A stretch of 64,000 bases of DNA from Parascedosporium putredinis (GCA_949357655.1 CASHTG010000015.1:1178001-1242000); one strand, 5' to 3'; shown: positions 46,874-60,400, counted from the stretch's first letter. Numbers and translations are program-made. The notes: generated from the sequence alone by a model not told the origin.

Positions 46874-47578
46874 GTTACCCCTTTTGCACAAGAGCACACA
46901 GCCAAAGCATTCGGCAGTCCTTACGCCCTTACTTATACATTCCATCACATTCTCATATTCGCTATCCCTGTACTTTCTTTGGCTTTTTCCCCATCTACTA
47001 TACCGAGACATATGTCGTCCATCTCTTTTCGCGACTTTGGGGAATTCGACAACACTTCCCACCACTTTTGTTGGCATCCAGGCCATTTGTTTCTTATCCA
47101 CTTGCATCATTGATGGACACTGATGCATTCTCCCAAAACCGGGCCCGGAAGGGGCTGGTTATATTACTTGCATCCTCAACAAATTGAGGCAGTAGCGACT
47201 AGAATTGGCTATCAGCGCCATCTAGACCCTAGAGTTTTAGAAATCATCAAGAAATAGGAAGCTGCTGTTCACTTCCTGTATACATTATTACTATTTTCCA
47301 TCTCATCTTTTGCCCTCGCCGTGCGGATCCATGCGAGAAACCAGACAAACCAATCCCCGCACTCGCTTCATGACCGCTCTACTTGTAGCTGCCTTCGTTG
47401 GCTTTCGCCACCCCGTTCAAGAGGAGAGAGTTTTTGAGTGCGCGACATGGTACCGCTAATGTCCTCCTCATAGACCAACAGGATATAGAGTACAACACAC
47501 AGCCCGAGCAAGAGAAGGAACAAAAAAAGACATGGAAACCCGACAGGGCAGATCAAAAAGAAAGAGAAGGGATGCTAG

Positions 47579-47662
47579 TGCACTATCCCGGAATCGAACC
47601 GGGGGCTGGTCGAATCTATCGGAAGATGGCAACGACCAAGTTTACCACTAACCCAATAGTGC
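47579..47662 (-). tRNA. tRNA-Gly(GCC) with 13-nt intron, copy 1
   Basis: The acceptor stem GCACTAT/ATAGTGC pairs perfectly with discriminator A; the T-arm has the standard GGTTCGATTCC; the anticodon stem GGTCG/CGACC encloses TTGCCAT with anticodon GCC. A 13-nt insertion directly after the base 3' of the anticodon (canonical tRNA intron position) separates the loop halves. Mature length about 71. Confidence 0.93.
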
Positions 47663-47918
47663 TTCTGACTTCCACTATAGGACATTGCTTCCTTGTGCTT
47701 CTCGGACGGCTTAAAGGCTATCCGCCGATGAGGCAGAGTGTTCTGGTCTTTTGACAGGTGGAAAAAAATTGAAATAGAAAAGTTCACAGTAAAAAGGCCG
47801 CGGCACCAGGCTCTCCGGAGCCGAGCCCTAAGAGCCGAGACCGCGGCAAGTATCCCCCAAAAAAAAACAGAAAATCGGCCTATACCGATGATATCGGGAG
47901 AGGGGAAAAAGATCGTGT

Positions 47919-48002
47919 TGCACTATCCCGGAATCGAACCGGGGGCTGGTCGAATCTATCGGAGGATGGCAACGACCAAGTTTACCACTAACCCAATAGT
48001 GC
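47919..48002 (-). tRNA. tRNA-Gly(GCC) with 13-nt intron, copy 2
   Basis: Identical to the copy 340 bases away in every mature position; the only difference is one transition inside the intron (CCATCTTCC versus CCATCCTCC). The flanks are not similar, so the duplicated block is essentially the tRNA itself. Confidence 0.93.
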
Positions 48003-48889
48003 TGTGCGCTTATTGTCTCTCCAATCCCGTTATCGCATACCATATACGTTCTACACAGCAGATCAAGGAAAGGAACGAAGTATGCCCCTGCGGCTCTCAC
48101 GCCACTGCCCCTCGAGTATCCAAGTCGCAATCCAAAGCACCTGCATCAATGAGACGACATGGCAAACAACTTATTCTTACCCCATTCATCGGACAAACAA
48201 AACCTCCACCGCCTTGGCCCCCAACGTGCTTTCCAGTCTCCACGCCAAACCCTCCAAGTCGCTTCCCTTGCCCCGCTCAATGCCAGAGATGCATAATGCT
48301 ACCATCCCCCGCAGCAACGCATCCAAGCGCCGCGAACTGACCACCTAAAGACCCTTGAAGTCCCACCTCAGTGTCAGAGCTCGCTGTGACATCGCTTCCT
48401 TCCTCTTCCTTCCACTCGCAGATCAAGGCGCTGCCTCGTCATGATTTTCGCAAGCTAACCAACCTCATGGCGCCCGTCGGAATGGACCTGAAAGGGCCTA
48501 AAACATTCTGCGAACTGCAAATATGTCCCAGCCAGCCCCTCGAAGATCTCTCTGTTACAAAGTATCTTGCGAATCCGCGGTCGCACAATAAGACGGAGGA
48601 CAAACCAAGCAAGACCAGGTTGCGGAGAAATCTCAAAATTACAGTGTTTTCTTATTCGTAAACATCTAGAGTACATACACGTGCCGATGCATCGTAAACG
48701 TCACTGCGACCCTGAGCCAAGGGCTCCGCTTCTTTTCCATGCTCCCAATGGTATCTTCCCTTAATATTCCCTTCCTTTGATTTGGCAAGTTGCCTGGTCC
48801 ACCTGAACGCCTCGCTATAAACACCCTTCATGATTTGTAGAGAAAAGGAAAATAGAATGAATGACGGGGATTTTTCTGAGCAACGGCTC
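48003..48889. other. Intergenic region without supported gene
   Basis: About 890 bases between the tRNAs and the 3' end of the 490-codon gene; nothing recognisable. Confidence 0.35.
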
Positions 48890-50362
48890 TCATCCCAATG
48901 TAATTTCGGTGGGCCTGTGGACTGGCATGGGCCCCGTCTCGTCTGAGTGTTTACCGTGGTGACCAGAGTATCTCAGGCGGTTTGCCATGTGGATGTCGAT
49001 CAACATCTCTACCAATGCTTCGGCATCGTTGTAGATGGTAGAAAGCTCCGAGTCATTACAACCAACCGCAGAGTCGTCGCCATCAGGACGAGGTTTCCGG
49101 TAAGCGGCGAAAACAATACCGCGATTGATATTCCCATTGACCGACATCCCTGTCGCCGTGCTGGAGCAGGAGTCGGCGGATCCACGGCGCCGACCATACT
49201 CCCCGCGATAAAAGGCACAGGCATAGCCACGTGCAAATTCGTTATTCTTGGTGCCTTTGTTACGGTACTCGATCCAGGTGCCAGTCTGGAGGATGTGGCT
49301 GTGGACTGCCGCGGAGATGCGGAACGGCGACTTGACAGTGAAAAGCCCGTAAGCAGCGAGAAGCCTGCCCGTCATGTTCCCTCCCGCCATCGCCGACTTG
49401 GAGGCAAGCGTCGGCGTGGAACATGGGTCCTGGTGAGGGTTCCAGTCCGGCCAAAGGTTGACCACGTAAACGAGATCGAACTTGTATCTTGCGGCGATCC
49501 GAGCGGCTTCAAAGGCGGCCGCAGTAGCGGGTCGGCTAGTATATGGAGGTGGGAGGGTAAGTAGAGACGCAGCACGCGACCTTGACGTTGTTAAGGATGA
49601 GGATGACGTTGAAGGTGGTGACGGGGTCGAGTCCCTCTCAGCACTGTTGCCCGAGGGCGGGTTGTCGGGGTGCTCTTCCGCGATGTCATCATCACTAAGG
49701 TCCATAAAATCGCAGAATGTAGGCTCTTTGAGGACGGAGCTATAGGATAGCGGGTTTCCCGAGCCTTTCTTTCGTTGGGGACAGGGTGTTGAAAGGGCGG
49801 AGCAATCCGGAATTTCCTCGGCCGAAGGGTCTAAAGCGTCCATCGAGCACCTGCTGGGTCTTAAAGTGACGTCCGCTGGGGAGGGGTCACATAGTGTGGC
49901 ATCTAGGACGGGCGACATGGACGGTGATGGTCCTGGGGTAGGCATGCTATGCGACGGCGGAGCTTGTGTGGGCGATGGGAACTGAAATCGTGACAAGGCA
50001 TGGGAGAATGAATCTTCTGAATCCGACATCGGTGGGGTGTCTAGTCTTAGCACCGGGGTCGACGCGTTACGGTGGGTGTTGGACTCCTCGTTTCCCAACT
50101 TGGCCACAAGTAGATGATCCTGAGACGGCGGCTCGGGAAAACGGGCAGCCATGTTGAAATGCCTCAGAACCTTGAGATCCGGAAGATTGGGTGAGTTGAC
50201 GTGTGCATCCGAGTTGGAACGGGTAGAGTACTCTTCTCGAGACCCCCTCGAGTTGGAAGCATCAGAAGAATTGATAGACGAGGGCAACGATGAACGGTGG
50301 TGGCTATAAGCACGTGCCCTAGGGGAAGGAGTTCGTCCCCCTACTTCTTGCCGCGCCATCAT
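48890..50362 (-). CDS. Conserved-looking hypothetical protein, 490 residues
   Basis: Single intact frame of 490 codons without introns or frameshifts. The N-terminal two thirds are disordered and Ser/Pro-rich (SSLPSSINSSDASNSRGSRE, acidic DLSDDDIAEEHPDNPPSG). The C-terminal third looks folded: AARYKFDLVYVVNLWP, GRLLAAYGLFTVKSPFRISA, TGTWIEYRNKG, EFARGYACAFYRGEYGRRRG and LSTIYNDAEALVEMLIDIH. I recall similar uncharacterised proteins in related fungi but no domain name. It starts at the first of two adjacent ATGs (MMARQEVGG). It borders the long gene-free stretch on its 5' side, so it may have a large upstream regulatory region. Confidence 0.75.
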   Translation of the reverse strand: MMARQEVGGRTPSPRARAYSHHRSSLPSSINSSDASNSRGSREEYSTRSNSDAHVNSPNLPDLKVLRHFNMAARFPEPPSQDHLLVAKLGNEESNTHRNASTPVLRLDTPPMSDSEDSFSHALSRFQFPSPTQAPPSHSMPTPGPSPSMSPVLDATLCDPSPADVTLRPSRCSMDALDPSAEEIPDCSALSTPCPQRKKGSGNPLSYSSVLKEPTFCDFMDLSDDDIAEEHPDNPPSGNSAERDSTPSPPSTSSSSLTTSRSRAASLLTLPPPYTSRPATAAAFEAARIAARYKFDLVYVVNLWPDWNPHQDPCSTPTLASKSAMAGGNMTGRLLAAYGLFTVKSPFRISAAVHSHILQTGTWIEYRNKGTKNNEFARGYACAFYRGEYGRRRGSADSCSSTATGMSVNGNINRGIVFAAYRKPRPDGDDSAVGCNDSELSTIYNDAEALVEMLIDIHMANRLRYSGHHGKHSDETGPMPVHRPTEITLG

Positions 50363-53300
50363 GCGGGACGAGGTCGGGCAGATGAAAGAAGGTTGTGGAA
50401 AGACGGGTCCAGAAGCGTAGCCGACAGGAGGGTTTTTTGGAGGCTGCAGCCCTTCTTCGGGAAAACAGCCGCTCGAGGCGATGGCCTCGCGGCGATGTCG
50501 ACGTCATTGTCATTGCGATAGCAATTGTGCAGAACGTTTAATTCAGAAGGTTGTTGTTCAATTCAACCTTGGCCCTCAAGAGTTGCACAAAGGAACGAAA
50601 CTCGCGTGGCTCTTATGCGCCTGTCGCAGTACAGAGGCGGCTTCGAAGCGGGTCAATAGTGGGAGTACGCAAGGTATTACACTGCATGCGGGAAGAATTG
50701 CGATTCCCGTGAGCCGACAAGCCTTTGGATATAACCAAGGGAGACAGATGCCACGCCCAAGAGGCACTCAGCTACACGCGCGAAATGGGGAATCCCAAGC
50801 CTATTCCACTTGCATGGTAAGTAGAAGCTGCGAGCGACCAAAAGCAACAACAAGAGGCAACCGAGAGTGGAGTGTGTAGTAGAAATTGGCGTGAGGGCGG
50901 CGGCAATCAACGTCTTCCGTGGTGTAAGAGAAAGGTGTAAATGGAGATAACCTGGTCAAGTTCAGGCTCAGGTTGAGGTTGGCAAAGAGCAGGTTGCGTT
51001 GTGGTGTTTTCTCCCCAAGAGTAGTTCGCTTTTGGCAGGGTGGGGTTTCGACCGTGGGTGCTGTCAAATAACGGCTCTGTGCTAGAATTGAGGAAGTTGG
51101 AGCAAGGGATCAGGCCGTGACACTTGATAATTCAGCATACGGGAATAGAGATTGGATATTGGGAGGAGACGAGGGTTAAGTGAAAAACAATTGAAGCCGG
51201 GGAGTCTTATTTATTAAGAGTACAGAGGCAGGTGGATTCTTTATGTCGGGGGTCGAAAAATGGCAACAAAATCAGGGACCTGGTCTGGTGCTTGCGAGGA
51301 TGCAGTTCGATGTACATGGACGGGTGCATGGGGAGGGGAGGGGGGGCGTGGGTGAGGGTGAGGGCGTGGGCGAGGGGTGAAGTGAGAGGTGAGATCCACC
51401 AAGTACCCGAATCGAACTGGTCGAGGAAAGCAGGAAGCAGGAAGCCGGAACTGGCGACGACTTCTTGCGAGCATGGTTGAGGTGCAGACAGAGCAGGGGC
51501 AGTGTTGAGAGACTTGGGTACACCAGTCAGAGAGTGCTTGCGCTGGGGGAGGTTTGTGTGCAGTGCTCTATTTGTTGGATGCCAGGGCAATTCCCCACTG
51601 GTCTCGCACACCCTAGTGTAGTAGTAGAGTTGAGGTCTGGTCGCTCGGGTTTGAGCGGGCGATGGGTTGGGGGTCAATGTGATCAATTGCTCATTGAGAC
51701 TGTGAGGGGGTGGCCTAGGGTACAGCAGGGGGTCACTGGTGGAGTGCGAGGGGTGCTGGGGGAATACCTCCTCTCTGGCCTGGTGGGAAAGGTATCGAGG
51801 GAATGGAGCAATGATGTTGCTTTTTTCAACCCGCAGACCACACCTTGCTTCTTTCCTAATTAGGAAGTGGGGTGCCATAAGAGGCCAATGAGATGTCGCG
51901 AGGAATCCGGAGGTTGACCAGGCCCACAAGCGAAAGAGGCAGGGACGAACCGAATGTCTCTGCATTCCCCGAGAAACCTCTTTCCCACCCATCAGCATTA
52001 CAGGGCAGGCAGATCTCGAATCAGGGAAAATTGCGACACTGTGCCCCCATGTCTAAACTAAATGTCATGTTTTCCTCCCGTGGGGCGAGATGGGTGAGAG
52101 GGGAAAGCTGACGATATCCAACGTCCCGCTCTTAGCCCGAAGCCCTCAACGAACGGGATGGTTCGCTGCAACTTGATGCCGTCTACAAGTAGTGTTGGTG
52201 TGCTCGGTATTAGGTGGGGGACAAAGATAGCCCAGCGCTCCGTCGATTGATATCAGAGAATGCGCCGCTAGCGTAATCGGAAACTGGTCAGCTCCGACCG
52301 TACATTCATTCAAGGCCCACACCATTTTCACCTCGGGAAAGGCAGGAGTCGGAGGCAGAGCGGGAAGAGAGGCTCGGTGATGAGCGTCCATGGATGGATC
52401 TGTGTTGCCAAAGAGGAGGAGGAGGGAATGTGTGTCATGGACCATCCCGGCAGCCCCTCGGGCGATCAAAAACAATCTCTCCCTCCGACTGCTGGGGACC
52501 TGGGCTGAAAAAGGGTCGTACAGACTGAAACATGACCAATGGCGACCGCCACCTTTCTCTCAGAACGAGCGATGCGGCAATGGTACGTGATGCTTTTGGA
52601 GAGACGGCCGCACCATCTCTTGCCCCGGCTACCTAGGCGAGGCACTGAAAAAGAAAGGAAAAGGAAAAAAGAGAAAAGGAAAGAAAAAAGAAAAAGCAAC
52701 GGCCAGTCATCTGCGAAAGGGCCATTTGGGAATATTCCCGCCCCGGTGTTCACGTCGTCCTTTCCTCGACCCCAGCCCGGCTTCGACTGGCCGGCATTAG
52801 TTTCTCACTCTTGGCTCTCCACCCGTCGCTTCCCTCCCCTCTAGGAGCGTTTTGCGTGGCACGCATCTCGTCTAGGGTAGTGTAGTTCGATTCATCGAAT
52901 AGGTACGCCCTCCAGTCGCCAATTCTTTTTGGTTTTCAGCTGCAAGTCCGAGAATGACTGGTCAATCCCAGCCCAGGCAACCCTCCTGATCGACCCCGAC
53001 TTCGGAATCACCTCCCGAACGGGGTGTCGGTCCAATGGCGGATTTTTGGCAAGGATGGCGAGAGTGGCAAGGCCGAGGAAGAAGGAACGTCGTAAGGGGG
53101 TTAAGGCTGCGCTGGAGCGGCTCCTTTCGCCTCAAGGGCGGGAGGCCGAGACAGCAGATCGGACGGGATGCCTCCATCCATCTTTATTATTATTAGCCAC
53201 ACCTTTGACCCGAGTTGATTGCTTGCTCTTACAGGCATTGGATGCACACATCTATTCTCTCCCTACGTCAGAGCCAACGGGGCGGGAAGCGAGTCATGGA

Positions 53301-53676
53301 GACACGGAAGCTGCTACTAATCCACCCCCTTCGCTTACCCCAGGGTCTTCTTCCCCCGCCGCCCTCCTCATATGCCGTCGGAACTATTACTTGAGGAGAT
53401 CAATTTTCGCCCACTCACGCATGAGGAAAAAGAAAGCATTCCAAGGGGAGGGGGGCTGCTGCACCAGGTGGCTGATGGGAGAAAATCACACTCAAGGGGC
53501 GGTGGGTGGGCCGGGAGACAGGGCACGTTGACGGTGGCTGACCTGTTCTAATGGAGTCTATCAGCAAGAGGAATTGCTTTTCCTTCCCGATCCAAAGTTT
53601 TTGTCTGGCAAGAGGATCTTCGGTTCATGAGGTGGAAATATTTGGTCCACGGGAGGTCACTATCCTAGTGCAATGC

Positions 53677-53707
53677 CTCTCTCTCTCTCTCTCTGGGTCT
53701 CTCTCTC
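53677..53707. repeat. (CT)n microsatellite
   Basis: CT dinucleotide run with a short GGGT interruption near 53695. Confidence 0.9.
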
Positions 53708-56700
53708 CTTGCTTCTCTGATCTGCCAGCCCCCGCGTATGATGATTACTTACCCCCTTTTCAAGATCCACGGATAGTGATGCCATCTCGGCCTTTGTCGA
53801 TCAATGCCATTTTGGAATCTAGGCTATGGGTGACGAGATCGCGAACCCTCGCCGCACTACCCTTGGGCCGGAGTTATAGTGGTAGAGTTTCTCAAGTTAA
53901 TATCGTCTGGTCAAATTCTACTCCGCTAATGGAGGCGCCCATATCACGCCATGCTGAAGAGGCCCAGCCAGCACCCCGGAAAACCAGGCCAGGCCCTGTT
54001 CGCCAGCCTACGATTGCTTCTAGGGCTCGCAAACACCGTCACTTTTGAGTCAAAATTGATGGATCAAAATGTGGACTGACAGGGGTATAAGTGTTGCTGT
54101 ATACCGAGGTAGGCCTCCCGATATTGTTATGACCTGTAGTGTATGACGCGCTCTCGGGAGTCAACCTCGAAGGAGTCTCACACACTGGCATCGTTATCAT
54201 TAAGGCGCTCCCCCAGGTTTCTCGTCCGGGTAACAAAGTTTGGACTCTTCAGTGGCTGATGAGGGATTCACGATAGATCATTTTCCCCCCTTCTTGATAT
54301 TGCAGCATGTGCAGTCTGCCTCCATATTTACACGCTCAGAGGCTGGCCCGAAACCGAGAAAAAGGGGCGGGGGGACTATGCACGTGCGAGGAGGATCAAG
54401 ATGAACCCATCAAAACATGAGGAAATGATGCCAGTAATGGAGGCGTGCCAGAAACCCGTTGAACGGGACGGGGACCCTTGCTACCTTCCTTCTCCCACAA
54501 CATTCAACGCTCGTGATATTAACGATACCTCGCTGCACAACACTCTGACTACACTATTATCATTTCTCATTTCGGTTCGCTTCTTTCGCCTTCCCTTCTC
54601 CACCGGGTTATCTTGTTCTTTTCCTTTCGGGGTTTTCCCCTTCATTTTTCTTTTCTCTCACTTTTGGCTGGAGGGAGCTCTCCACCCCCTCCAGAAGCGG
54701 GAGATTCCACACTCAGCCACTACGCCTAGCGGGTGGACCTCACCCCAGCAAGCCCCGGAAGGCACTGATCGGATCCCTGCCAACTGGCGGACTAACTCGA
54801 CAGGGAGCAGGCGAGTGGGGACAGGGTTCGTCGCCAGCATCCCAAGTTGCCCAAGCTCCTGTCCTGCCGGTTTCCCCGTCCAGAGGGCTCTTGAAAGTTT
54901 TGGTGCTTGCTTGGCAGGCTTGTCTGGCGCACTGAGAGACTCTTCCACACCTCATCGCCCCCTGTGGAGGTGTGTCCCACAGGAGCCACGAAACCGGAGA
55001 TGTGATCTAAGGGCCCGAGTAGCGGCTGAGCTATTGCCGTTTGGCGAAATCTAGGGCGAACGGAGGGTTCGGTGGGCGCTTGGTGGGCGCTGGTGGGCTC
55101 TCTCTAGGGTGTTTTTCTCGACCTTTTGTTTTGGCAGATGTACAAGTAAAAGTACTGCCCAACACAATGGGGAAAAAGCAAATGTTTTGTCCGCTGGTCC
55201 CAAGGAAAAGAAAAGGGACAGGTCAGAAAGCGAGAAGCAAAAACAGAATTAACCAACACTTGACCACAATGAGGATAGTGATGATACACATCATTTGCCT
55301 TGGATGGCCGTATCGTCCGCCCCAAGCTCTGAACTCGGCACAAGGAGGAATAGTCGGCCACTCTTACACCTTGCCTTGCGTGTTACCATGACGAGCGCGA
55401 AGTTGTGGCCTCCTCTCCACCCTCATCGCGAGACCACAGCTGAAATCTCGCGACGATGATCACCAGTCCGGAAAACTTCTACGCATCTCACACTTCTCGC
55501 TTGCGATCAGCTGGTGTGGCTGTTACCCCTGGATCCAGCGTGTGTAAGCCAGAACCCCTTTATCTCATGCCGGACCTCATTAGAGGATAGCTCAGCTCGC
55601 GATTCGGAGACTGAAGGGGAACAGAAAAAGGCGACAGTTTCTCCTGAGATTGGGCCCTATTTGGTGGAGGGGGTGCGCACCATCGTTCACCCAGATGGTA
55701 AAAGTGTCGTGTAAGTAGTCGCGTCACTTGCAGAATGTTGCCAAATTTATCCACATAGTGGACGAATGGTTCTCTGTCAGTTGGACGGATTCAGGGAAGA
55801 TCGTCGCTTCAGCTTATCCCCTTTCCCCGGAGTGGTCAAAACTGGTTTCCCGGTCAAGCCAGCCTCCATCCTCAGTGGCTAACTGGGAGCAACGGCAGGG
55901 CCTGGCCCCCAGGACGGGTTCCCGACTATGCCCTTTTACTTTACAGGATGTGGTGCTCCTTTGTGGAAGCTGGGGCCCTCTCCCCGTCATCGTCATGCAG
56001 GCGGGGAGCGAACCAAAAGAAGCCCTTCATCAGCCGCCCCAGCCAGAAGAGCTAAACGAGTTTGGTGGGGGCCACGATCCATAGAATTTTCAATGACGAG
56101 AGAAGTCTAAAAATCACACTCACGGGTTGTTCGAATCGCGTAATTCTTCCGAGGGATTTTTTTCTTTCACGGAGCTGGTGCGAGGGCAAGGGATGAAAGG
56201 GTGGGGGGGACTATAGAGAAGGGGAAACCGTCAAAGACGAAGCGAAAGAAGCAAGAGGTGAAGCAGATAAGACGAGAAGGCATTAGGAGCTAGTACAGGT
56301 AAGTGTGGCACGGTTGGGTGCAATAGAACCAACCAAGATATCCAACGATATTCATCAGGACAGAGAACACTCACCCCCGACCTCACTCATTGGGGAGCTT
56401 GAGGTAATGGCAAAAGAAAAGAACCCCTCACCTCCTTCAAGTGCAACGAAAATAAAGTGCGGTGTGACGGAAGAGATTATCAGGCTTTTGAGGGGCAGCC
56501 AGTACGGAATGGAGGGTTGAAACTGATCGGATTAGAAAAAGAAAAGAAACCCCTCCCCAGGCCTGGAGGATCGAAGAAGCAGGGGAGCTATGTCCAGTCT
56601 TGCCAGTGCATCAGTGCATGTGGAGTGTTGGTCTAAGCTTTGAAAGCACATCAATGATGTCCTCGGACACAATGAGCCAGCAATGATTGATGAACGGGCC

Positions 56701-57400
56701 ATTGTGTCCACATCCAAGCATTGAAGTTGAGTGCCCTCGACGACACCGCAACTGCTACACTGCAACATCAGCCCCGGCATTTTGTGATTCGACAATAACA
56801 ACAAAAGTCGAGACCACTCACAATGGGAGCCTCATAATCTCCGTTCTCCTTCTCCTCCTCAGCGTCGCGACGGTCACAGTCACCCGACAAAGAGCTCTCA
56901 TCACATCGTCCGCCCTGGTGATACGATAAAAGATTCCGAGGAGGAGGCAGTGTCACAAGGACGTTGACTGTCAAGTTGTGAACAGTGCTTATTTTCGAAA
57001 AAGCAATTCGCGGTGGCCAATGCCTCTTCCTTCGGGCATGGTGCGCAAGGTGCCATGGCCTTTTTCCCAACAACAAAGCAAGCATTCAAGGAGGAGAAAG
57101 TGAGCGCGAGATCCTGATTTCATGGTCCTCTACTCGTATTTCAAGTTTTCTTTTTTTCTTAGTTCCCCCAATTGCTTCGATTATTACCCCTCAAAAACTG
57201 GGACCGGATACCATCAAGTTGAATCCTTGGGGTCTGTCCTTGCCTTCCGAGTAACGCGAAAAGAGACCATTCACAGGGTCAAAGAGCGAATCCACCAGGC
57301 CGAGAGCATCAATTCGAGCCAACCCGGTTTTTCTTGCGTTTCAGCTTCGCTAACAAGAATAATCCACGTAGAGGTAAGATCCGAAAGGCTGGGACCCTGG

Positions 57401-57430
57401 CCACATAGGGTCACATAGGGTCACATTGGC
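57401..57430. repeat. 10-bp tandem repeat, three imperfect units
   Basis: Units CCACATAGGG, TCACATAGGG and TCACATTGGC in direct succession. Confidence 0.85.
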
Positions 57431-60400
57431 CGCTCGGCTCTCGTGGAGGGCAGGGCAGAGGATAAGGTGACTTCGGTCGGAGATTGCTGGTCAAGAAACA
57501 CTCATCACCTTGCGACAGTGGACCTTTGCATCGAGCATATATTATCAATTTGAACTGAGAACATTAGACCAACTCAACGAGGATGCACCCGATAGTGACG
57601 CGGCTTCGCTTCGGAATCCCAAAATGTGATTTGATACGAAACCAGAGCAACGCCCCCTCTTCAAACCTGCAAATGAGCGCGCGTGTAGCCTTCTTTCTTT
57701 TTCAGAAAGAGGTATCATGATACCCCGGCTTCCATAACATCTGACACAGCCTGGAGGCCGGCTTGTTGATAATTGAGAAGTCCGCCTTGATACGCGACAC
57801 ATACCACCTAATCTCCCCCAATGTTATCCGAGTTGATGGAACCATGAAGTCGACTTGATCGCAATTGCACCCGGAGTCTACCAACCTACCTCGGTACTCT
57901 GCTACATGTATAATACTAAAGTGCTTGTTGGTGCAGTCTGGGTCAGTACATTTGGGCTACTTCGTACCTGGGACCTGGCTCTTGCCCATCTCGCTGATGA
58001 AATAGATGGCATACCGAGTGCATGTATGGATGCATCTGAGGCCATGCTGCCTCGAGCGATAAACACGACCTCGAGTCGGAAGAGAGGACTGGGGGCACCT
58101 GGAGAGTATCAAAGCATATTATGTCCACATTAGTCTTGGTATGTGGAGACCTGTTTCATTTCAATTATACCTGAAGTTCCCCCTCGAAACTGGAGATTCT
58201 TCAATCACCGCGAAGCTCGCGACGGCCGCACGTAAAAGTTTTCACTTTTGTCTTCTTCTCACAGGGTGTCATTGCCGGCGCGTGCGACGAACCCATCTAA
58301 TGCATGGGCCGTCTTCCAGGAATGAGGACAACTTTTTCTTTTCCTGTGTCCAAAGTATTATAGCGGGAGGCATGTGAATCGTCAGCTTCTCCCTTGGAGC
58401 CAGGTTGATTAAAATTACCTAGATCCGCCGAGACAAACGTGGATGATCGGCTTGTGCTTCTAGAACGAAACGGGAGGCACTGACCAACACAAGGAGCGTG
58501 AGAATGTGCAGCAAAGACGCACCGATCAAGGCTGATCTTGATGAACATCCCCAGAAAGATTGGCGGAACCAACGCGTGCGAGCTAGGACAGGCCCGACAA
58601 GCCCGACGAGCCCTTGCCTTTCCGAGAAACACACCAGGCCACGCGAAATTCGGATTGCCAGGAACCCTGGGCGAGAATCGATGGTCTGATACAAGAGCAA
58701 GGGCGCTTGTGAGGAAAAAAAATCTCCAGCCCTGGTTCAGAATCGAGACCCTAACCAAGGCGAGGTACGGCACACGGCTTTCATTTCACTGGCAAAGACA
58801 GCCATTATTACAGCTACACTCAAACACGTCCCCTTGAAGATACGAGTCCTCTTCAATTCAACAACCCTCGCGGTTCTTTACATGTAGCACATGTAGTCTA
58901 GGGACTGAGGTTTCATGTCTGACGACTTGTGAGAGTTTCCGGGTTCATCGTGAGTCGCAGCTAAACAAATCCGGGAAACTTCCATCATCATATTTTATTC
59001 AGTGATGCCTTGTTCCCTTCTCTCGAACACTCTGTCGTGTATTAAGATTTCCACACCTTCTTGTACAGGGATGGTGCGGTGCTAGTCTTTTTCCGCCTGG
59101 ACAGGGGGTCGCGCATCATCAAGGGTCAAAAAAAGGCCAATCCAGAGACGGCCTCTCCTTTCTTTTCGTTTCTCGTACAAGTAAATCACAAGGTCTACTA
59201 ATCTACTGGTTTTATGGAATAATTTCAAGAAGAAAGGTGCCTTGAGTCGATTTCCGACATCGACATATAGCACAAGCCACTCGAGCTCCAGATTGGTCCT
59301 CTGGTCATTACTTCGTACGTGTACGCACGATTTGATCGATCAGACGAATTAGAAACATCAAGACTTTCACCCTTGGGCCCTTGGCCTCACGCATTCCATT
59401 CCATGTAAACACCAGCTTCCAGATCCTACCCGAATCAACAAAACCGTTTCAGTCTCGCCCCGCGCTGTGGAAAGCTGGGCTGGGCAGGTCGCGTATCATC
59501 TCTACCAGTCCAGTGCCGCCAGAGCGTCGCAGATGCAATGGACGGAGCCCTTGGGGCCAATGGGCGCCAGATCCCAAAACGGTGATTCTCGCACACACCA
59601 GACCAACACAGGAAACTGCGGTTCTGCGGCGGGGCGGCACGGGGCAGCGCACGAGCTCCCGGCAAACGCCAAAGGCAGTGGGCTCTACTCTAGGCGCGGC
59701 ACTTGAACGTGATGGTGGTGGGCACTGGTTCTTCATTGATCAATTCAAATTGGAGATCAATTATTATTAGCATCGCCGGCTCAAAAGCCCGTGAGCGGCG
59801 CACGCCGGAGGAGAGAACGGGACAAATGAAGAGACGCTATCCTACATGTCAGCCCAGAGCTGTCGAAGCCTCTTTTTCCGCCATCATGACACGTTCAAAT
59901 GCATTTCGAGTGAGCAATGTAAAGTAGGAGTAACAGCGCCCACCCTATTTCGACGAGAGCTGCATGGCGTCCTCGAAAGGCTCTCAATGCGGTACCATTT
60001 CGAGTCAGGGAACACCCCAACCCGACTCGAAGTATGCTCATGGCCTATCAGGCACGCGGAGAATGCATTGTTGCTCCTCTCAGCTCCCGAGTCCACAATC
60101 CGCAAGAAATTGTAAGAATGAAAGGGGATCTCGCGTCATGAAGCTTTGGCGAAACTCTTGTGGCTTTTTGTCCCACTTTGACATCCGCCGTCACACTCCA
60201 CCTTTATGCGGCCTGCAGTGTCGGCGTCGGGTGCATCAAGCAGAGTCGAGTACTCGGAAAACTTGACAGTTGAGCGAACGGAAGGAGGCCGAAGAGGATG
60301 CAAGAGAAAAAGAGAAAACCAGGAGAAAAAGAAACACCCTCCCCGAGAAAACAAGAAGACAGGCACCACGGAGGACACCCCTCCCCTTCCCAAAGCGAGC

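Noticed and set aside
47579..48002. Transposon or CRISPR-like direct repeat
   Set aside because: The 84-base duplicated blocks fold as tRNA-Gly genes.
51401..51425. Possible tRNA T-arm (CCGAATCGAACTGG)
   Set aside because: Stems do not pair and no acceptor or anticodon arm is present.
51207..51998. 263-codon minus-strand open frame
   Set aside because: Composition is that of non-coding GC-rich DNA (His/Pro/Arg/Ser-rich), with no domain and two competing frames of similar quality overlapping it.
52929..53531. 200-codon plus-strand open frame
   Set aside because: No domain, random residue order and no continuation in other frames, so it is better explained as chance.
58297..58773. 158-codon minus-strand frame with hydrophobic patches
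   Set aside because: An overlapping plus-strand frame is equally open; no conserved motif.
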